Assembly (NCBI GenBank): GCA_020056125.1
Contig: JAGVIJ010000003.1
Span: 1-7,558, forward strand
DNA length: 7,558 nt
Direction: 5' to 3'
Origin: a bacterium
GTDB taxonomy: Bacteria; Patescibacteriota; Patescibacteriia; 2-12-FULL-60-25
The notes beneath the pieces were generated by a model, which worked only from the letters and a program-made list of their open reading frames with translations, had not been told where the DNA came from and made no database searches. Below, piece after piece: positions 4,995-7,558 of the stretch. The translations under genes were made by a program, and so were the position numbers. The first letter of the stretch is position 1, and every line of letters begins with the position of its first letter.

Positions 4995-6803
4995 ATGATG
5001 AATCAAAATTCAACAAACCCGACAGACGCGGCGAGTCAGCCGATACCACCTCCCGCAACCGACGAGGAAAAATTAAAATTGCCGACCGAGGTTCCGGCTG
5101 ATGTTCCGGTCGAAGAGGAGTTCGAAGAAGAAACACCCATTGAACTCAAACCCGAGATCATGCGCTTTGTTTTGTCCGATCATTATTTGCGTTCAGTGGA
5201 AAGCGTTAAATCCGAATTTAAATTAAACGACGAGGATTCAATTTTTATTGATGATTTGGATCGCTTGGTCATGGCCGGAGATTTGGATTTGGAATCTTAT
5301 TTGGTGGCGCTGGAAGATGAGTTCAAAAATAAAATTCCGGATGCGGATCGCGATCGGATGTATGCGCGGCTGTTGGCTGAACGTTTTGTTCCGCTAAACG
5401 ACGCGCTCCAGCCTTCAGCTGAAGAAGTGGCCAAGGCCGAAGGTTTGCAATTACCGGCCGGGTCATATTATCGCGTGTATCTCAAGCCGTTGAGTTTTTC
5501 GGGCACAGCTACTGAAGTTTCCGAAACCGCGGGTTTATCTTCGGCCGGCGGCCCGTTGCGCGATCGTTTGCGCAATTTGATTTTGGAAAAAGTTAAAAAC
5601 AAAATGGTTGATGCGCAAATCATGGAGACGCTGACGCGCGGTTTGGATTTTGGCGGTTTGGGTTTGGAAAAAAGTTTAGCCGTAAAAGTTTTAGCCGTAT
5701 TGAATGATATTTTAAGCCGCGCGCAAATCATGTCCGAAGAGGAGTACAGCGCCTGGCTGACCGAAAAAATTCAACCTAAGGCCACGGTGCAAGCAGGCAA
5801 ACCGCAACGCCCGCCTTCGCCCGAAGATGCTGAAATCGAAGCCATCAAACAGGATATGCATTTGCCGGCCGCCGGAGTGAAGGGTGCTTCAGAGCAAGCG
5901 GTGGATGCGATTGTGACCCAGCTTGGGCCTTTGGCTTTGGATGAATATCTGACCGATCGTTTGCGCAATGCCGTCTCTTCTCGCCTGCGCGATGTGCGGA
6001 GCGAAATAGAATTCCGCCAGCTTTTGGCGCGTAGCCGCAAGGTCGGCGGTTTGGAATTGGATGAGGCTAAAGTCAACGAAGTGGCCGGGCAGGTGGAACA
6101 GGGTTATCAAAAATTTCACACCAATATCGCGGGCGAAGAAAAACAAAAGATTGAAGTTCAGTTGGCCGAACAAAAACAAAAAATTGAAGAACGCCGCGGC
6201 CGCGAAGCGCAAGAACGCGCCGCTTGGTTTGAGGAGAAAATTAAATCGCGCAGTTCGGGCGAGGCTCAAGCTCTGCAAGGACTTAATCGATTAAGAAGTT
6301 TGGAAACTCGGGAAGCGGCCAAAGAACAAGAAAAATTCGGACCCATGCTGGAGGTGCCGGCCGAGGGCCAATCCACGGTTAAAGTTTCGTCAGCCACGGT
6401 GAAGTTGGAACAAACTCAAGCCGCGGCTCCATCCTCTTTGGATTCAATTACGCCGGCAACCAAATCTTCAGCGCCCAAATTAGTGGGTTTGGTGGGGGAG
6501 CTCGGCTCCATGAACATGGAGGAGTTTCGCCGCTTGGATCGCGAACCGGCCACAGCCGCGCAAAAAATTCTGCAAAAAATCCAAACGTTGGCGCAGGAAT
6601 CTTTGGAAAAACGCTTGGATGGTATAAAATCATTTAGAGCCAGCCCCTTACAAACCACGTATGTTTCTTTGATGGGGGAGAGTTTCCGCACAGGAAAACC
6701 GGTTTTAGATCTGGCCGCGGCCAAGCGCCAGAGCGGAGAAAATACTTTATCGCCGGATGAGGTGCGCGCACTGCTTCAAATTAACAGCCAGTTAAATGTT
6801 TGA
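4995..6803 (+). CDS. Conserved-type cytoplasmic coiled-coil protein with internal duplication, unknown function
   Basis: I do not recognise a named family. The 602-residue protein has no signal peptide or membrane segment. It begins with a Pro/Glu-rich, probably disordered stretch (about 14-52), then a mainly helical region. Two segments align without gaps over about 54 residues: 188-241 (LRDRLRN ... GGLGLEK) and 319-372 (LTDRLRN ... GGLELDE). The distance from DRLRN to GGL is identical in both, so this is an internal duplication. A highly charged coiled coil follows (about 375-447), then a Ser/Thr/Ala-rich linker (about 455-495) and a C-terminal helical region. Two ATGs in a row stand at 4995 and 4998; neither has a Shine-Dalgarno sequence. 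The gene ends 2 nt before the PrgI-like ATG, so the two are probably co-translated. Position suggests a soluble accessory of the secretion machine, which is inference only. Confidence 0.9.
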   Translation: MMNQNSTNPTDAASQPIPPPATDEEKLKLPTEVPADVPVEEEFEEETPIELKPEIMRFVLSDHYLRSVESVKSEFKLNDEDSIFIDDLDRLVMAGDLDLESYLVALEDEFKNKIPDADRDRMYARLLAERFVPLNDALQPSAEEVAKAEGLQLPAGSYYRVYLKPLSFSGTATEVSETAGLSSAGGPLRDRLRNLILEKVKNKMVDAQIMETLTRGLDFGGLGLEKSLAVKVLAVLNDILSRAQIMSEEEYSAWLTEKIQPKATVQAGKPQRPPSPEDAEIEAIKQDMHLPAAGVKGASEQAVDAIVTQLGPLALDEYLTDRLRNAVSSRLRDVRSEIEFRQLLARSRKVGGLELDEAKVNEVAGQVEQGYQKFHTNIAGEEKQKIEVQLAEQKQKIEERRGREAQERAAWFEEKIKSRSSGEAQALQGLNRLRSLETREAAKEQEKFGPMLEVPAEGQSTVKVSSATVKLEQTQAAAPSSLDSITPATKSSAPKLVGLVGELGSMNMEEFRRLDREPATAAQKILQKIQTLAQESLEKRLDGIKSFRASPLQTTYVSLMGESFRTGKPVLDLAAAKRQSGENTLSPDEVRALLQINSQLNV

Positions 6804-6805
6804 GT

Positions 6806-7243
6806 ATGCCGGAAAAATTTATTGTCCCGCAATTTATTGAAAAGGAAGATAAGATTCTCGGGCCCATTACGGTGCGGCAATTTTTGATTTCTCTGGGCGC
6901 GGTGCTGGTAATTTTTATTGAATACAAAATTTTGTTGTTTGTATATTTCGTGTTTGCGGCTTTGCTGACTGCGGGCGTGGCCGGAACTTTTGCCTTTGTC
7001 AAAGTCAACGGCCAGCCGTTCCATATTTTCTTTCTTAATTTTTTGCAAACTTCGCTCCGACCCAAATTGCGCGTCTGGAGCCGCGAACCCCTGGATGGTG
7101 ATTTGCGCGCGTTCATGAAAGCCGAAGCGCAAACAGCTCCGCCGCGGCCTGTGATCAAAGAACGTCCGCATTCCACGCATTTGAGAGAGCTGGCCTTGAC
7201 CGTGAACACGGGCGGTGTTTATCAACCGGACGAGGAAGTTTAG
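6806..7243 (+). CDS. PrgI-family membrane protein
   Basis: PrgI-like proteins are small membrane proteins encoded next to TraC/VirB4 ATPases in type IV secretion systems of Gram-positive bacteria and Patescibacteria, and are thought to be inner-membrane channel subunits. This one is 145 residues. It opens with the family signature VPQFIEKEDKILGPITVRQF (about 7-26), followed by two close hydrophobic segments (about 27-64) and a soluble tail containing LRPKLRVWSREP (about 84-95). I chose ATG 6806, 2 nt after the preceding stop, because the signature then lies at the usual distance from the start. An in-frame TTG at 6800 overlaps that stop and would add two residues. The 2-nt spacing points to translational coupling with the upstream gene. 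The order PrgI then TraC-like supports the call. Confidence 0.92.
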   Translation: MPEKFIVPQFIEKEDKILGPITVRQFLISLGAVLVIFIEYKILLFVYFVFAALLTAGVAGTFAFVKVNGQPFHIFFLNFLQTSLRPKLRVWSREPLDGDLRAFMKAEAQTAPPRPVIKERPHSTHLRELALTVNTGGVYQPDEEV

Positions 7244-7246
7244 GTT

Positions 7247-7276
7247 TTGTCCGGTTCAGTCCAAATCTGATATACT
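7247..7276 (+). promoter_or_regulatory. Likely internal promoter before the TraC/VirB4-like gene
   Basis: TGATATACT (7268-7276) fits an extended -10 (TGn-TATACT). A -35-like TTGTCC (7247-7252, four of six matches to TTGACA) lies 18 nt upstream of TATACT. Transcription would start near 7283, giving an 18-nt leader before ATG 7301. It lies in the 57-bp gap after the PrgI-like gene, the widest gap within the plus-strand set. The TraC-like gene may therefore be expressed partly on its own. Confidence 0.55.
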
Positions 7277-7300
7277 AATTAAACTCTTACCCCTTAAAAC

Positions 7301-7558
7301 ATGGCGCCAAAGATTCAAGCCGCACCAGCCAAATCAGGCGTGCCCACGCAGCGCTTTTTGGATATTGCGGAAATTAAAGAGAATACGGTGGTGATGAAAA
7401 ACGGCACTCTGCGTTCCGTGCTTTTAGTATCCAGCATTAATTTCGCGCTTAAATCCATGGATGAGCAAAACGCCATTGTGCAATCTTACATGCAGTTTTT
7501 GAATGGTTTGGATTTTACCATTCAAGTGGTGATTCAATCGCGGCGCATGAATATCGAC
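7301..7558 (+). CDS. TraC/VirB4-like type IV secretion protein, N-terminal part, cut by the window edge
   Basis: TraC/VirB4 proteins are the ATPases that energise assembly and transport in type IV secretion systems; the N-terminal domain docks onto the membrane subunits. The 86 residues here start MAPKIQAAPAKSGVPTQRFL and continue with EIKENTVVMKNGTLRSVLLV (about 24-43), SINFALKSMDEQNAIV (about 45-60) and DFTIQVVIQSRRMNID (71-86). This beta-rich N-terminal domain is typical of the TraC-like proteins that follow PrgI in Patescibacteria. The Walker motifs would lie to the right of the window, so I cannot tell whether this gene carries the ATPase domain or only a stand-alone TraC-like domain. 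ATG 7301 is the only sensible start and has no Shine-Dalgarno sequence. Its promoter is probably the one at 7247-7276. Confidence 0.88.
   Translation, partial: MAPKIQAAPAKSGVPTQRFLDIAEIKENTVVMKNGTLRSVLLVSSINFALKSMDEQNAIVQSYMQFLNGLDFTIQVVIQSRRMNID

Noticed and set aside
5889..6278. 129-codon minus-strand frame opposite the coiled-coil gene
   Set aside because: Phe/Leu-rich sequence is the mirror of the Lys/Glu codons on the plus strand; the sense frame is clearly the coding one.
6800..6805. TTG start for the PrgI-like gene overlapping the previous stop
   Set aside because: ATG 6806 is six bases away, in frame, and places the family signature at the usual distance.

Overview
The window looks like a piece of a Patescibacteria (Candidate Phyla Radiation) genome. 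The main reason is a tandem set typical of those genomes: a large VirB6/TrbL-like membrane protein, a cytoplasmic coiled-coil protein of unknown function, a PrgI-family membrane protein and a TraC/VirB4-like protein. None of the six main start codons has a recognisable Shine-Dalgarno sequence. The phylum-level placement is inference from protein appearance, not from a search.

Layout. On the minus strand, 1-168 is the N-terminal end of the GTPase Der (it runs off the left edge) and 220-1686 is a complete LytR-CpsA-Psr (LCP) family protein. The two are co-directional, with 51 bp between them that hold a small tandem repeat. Bases 1687-1989 form a divergent intergenic region of about 300 bp. I see no convincing LCP promoter in 1687-1750. 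Bases 1751-1816 hold two inverted REP-like hairpins. Bases 1848-1871 hold a promoter with a perfect extended -10 (TGTTATAAT). The leader that follows starts and ends with the two arms of a long inverted repeat and contains a possible 19-codon leader peptide.

On the plus strand, 1990-4973 is a VirB6-like gene interrupted by a -1 frameshift at about 2317-2321, so it reads as two ORFs (1990-2328 and 2328-4973). Then come a 602-residue cytoplasmic protein with an internal duplication (4995-6803), a PrgI-like protein (6806-7243), a short gap with its own likely promoter, and the N-terminal 86 residues of a TraC/VirB4-like protein (7301 to the right edge).

How the genes work together. The plus-strand genes probably build the inner-membrane part of a type IV secretion-like machine: VirB6-like channel protein, PrgI-like small membrane subunit and the TraC/VirB4 energising component, with the unknown soluble protein as a likely accessory. 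No relaxase, coupling protein or pilin lies inside the window, so conjugation versus DNA uptake or protein export cannot be decided. The minus-strand genes are housekeeping or envelope functions: ribosome assembly (Der) and attachment of glycopolymers to the wall (LCP).

The most interesting points are the frameshift inside a transmembrane helix of the VirB6-like gene, the structured leader whose arms cover both the predicted transcript 5' end and the start codon, and the REP pair with compensatory base changes.
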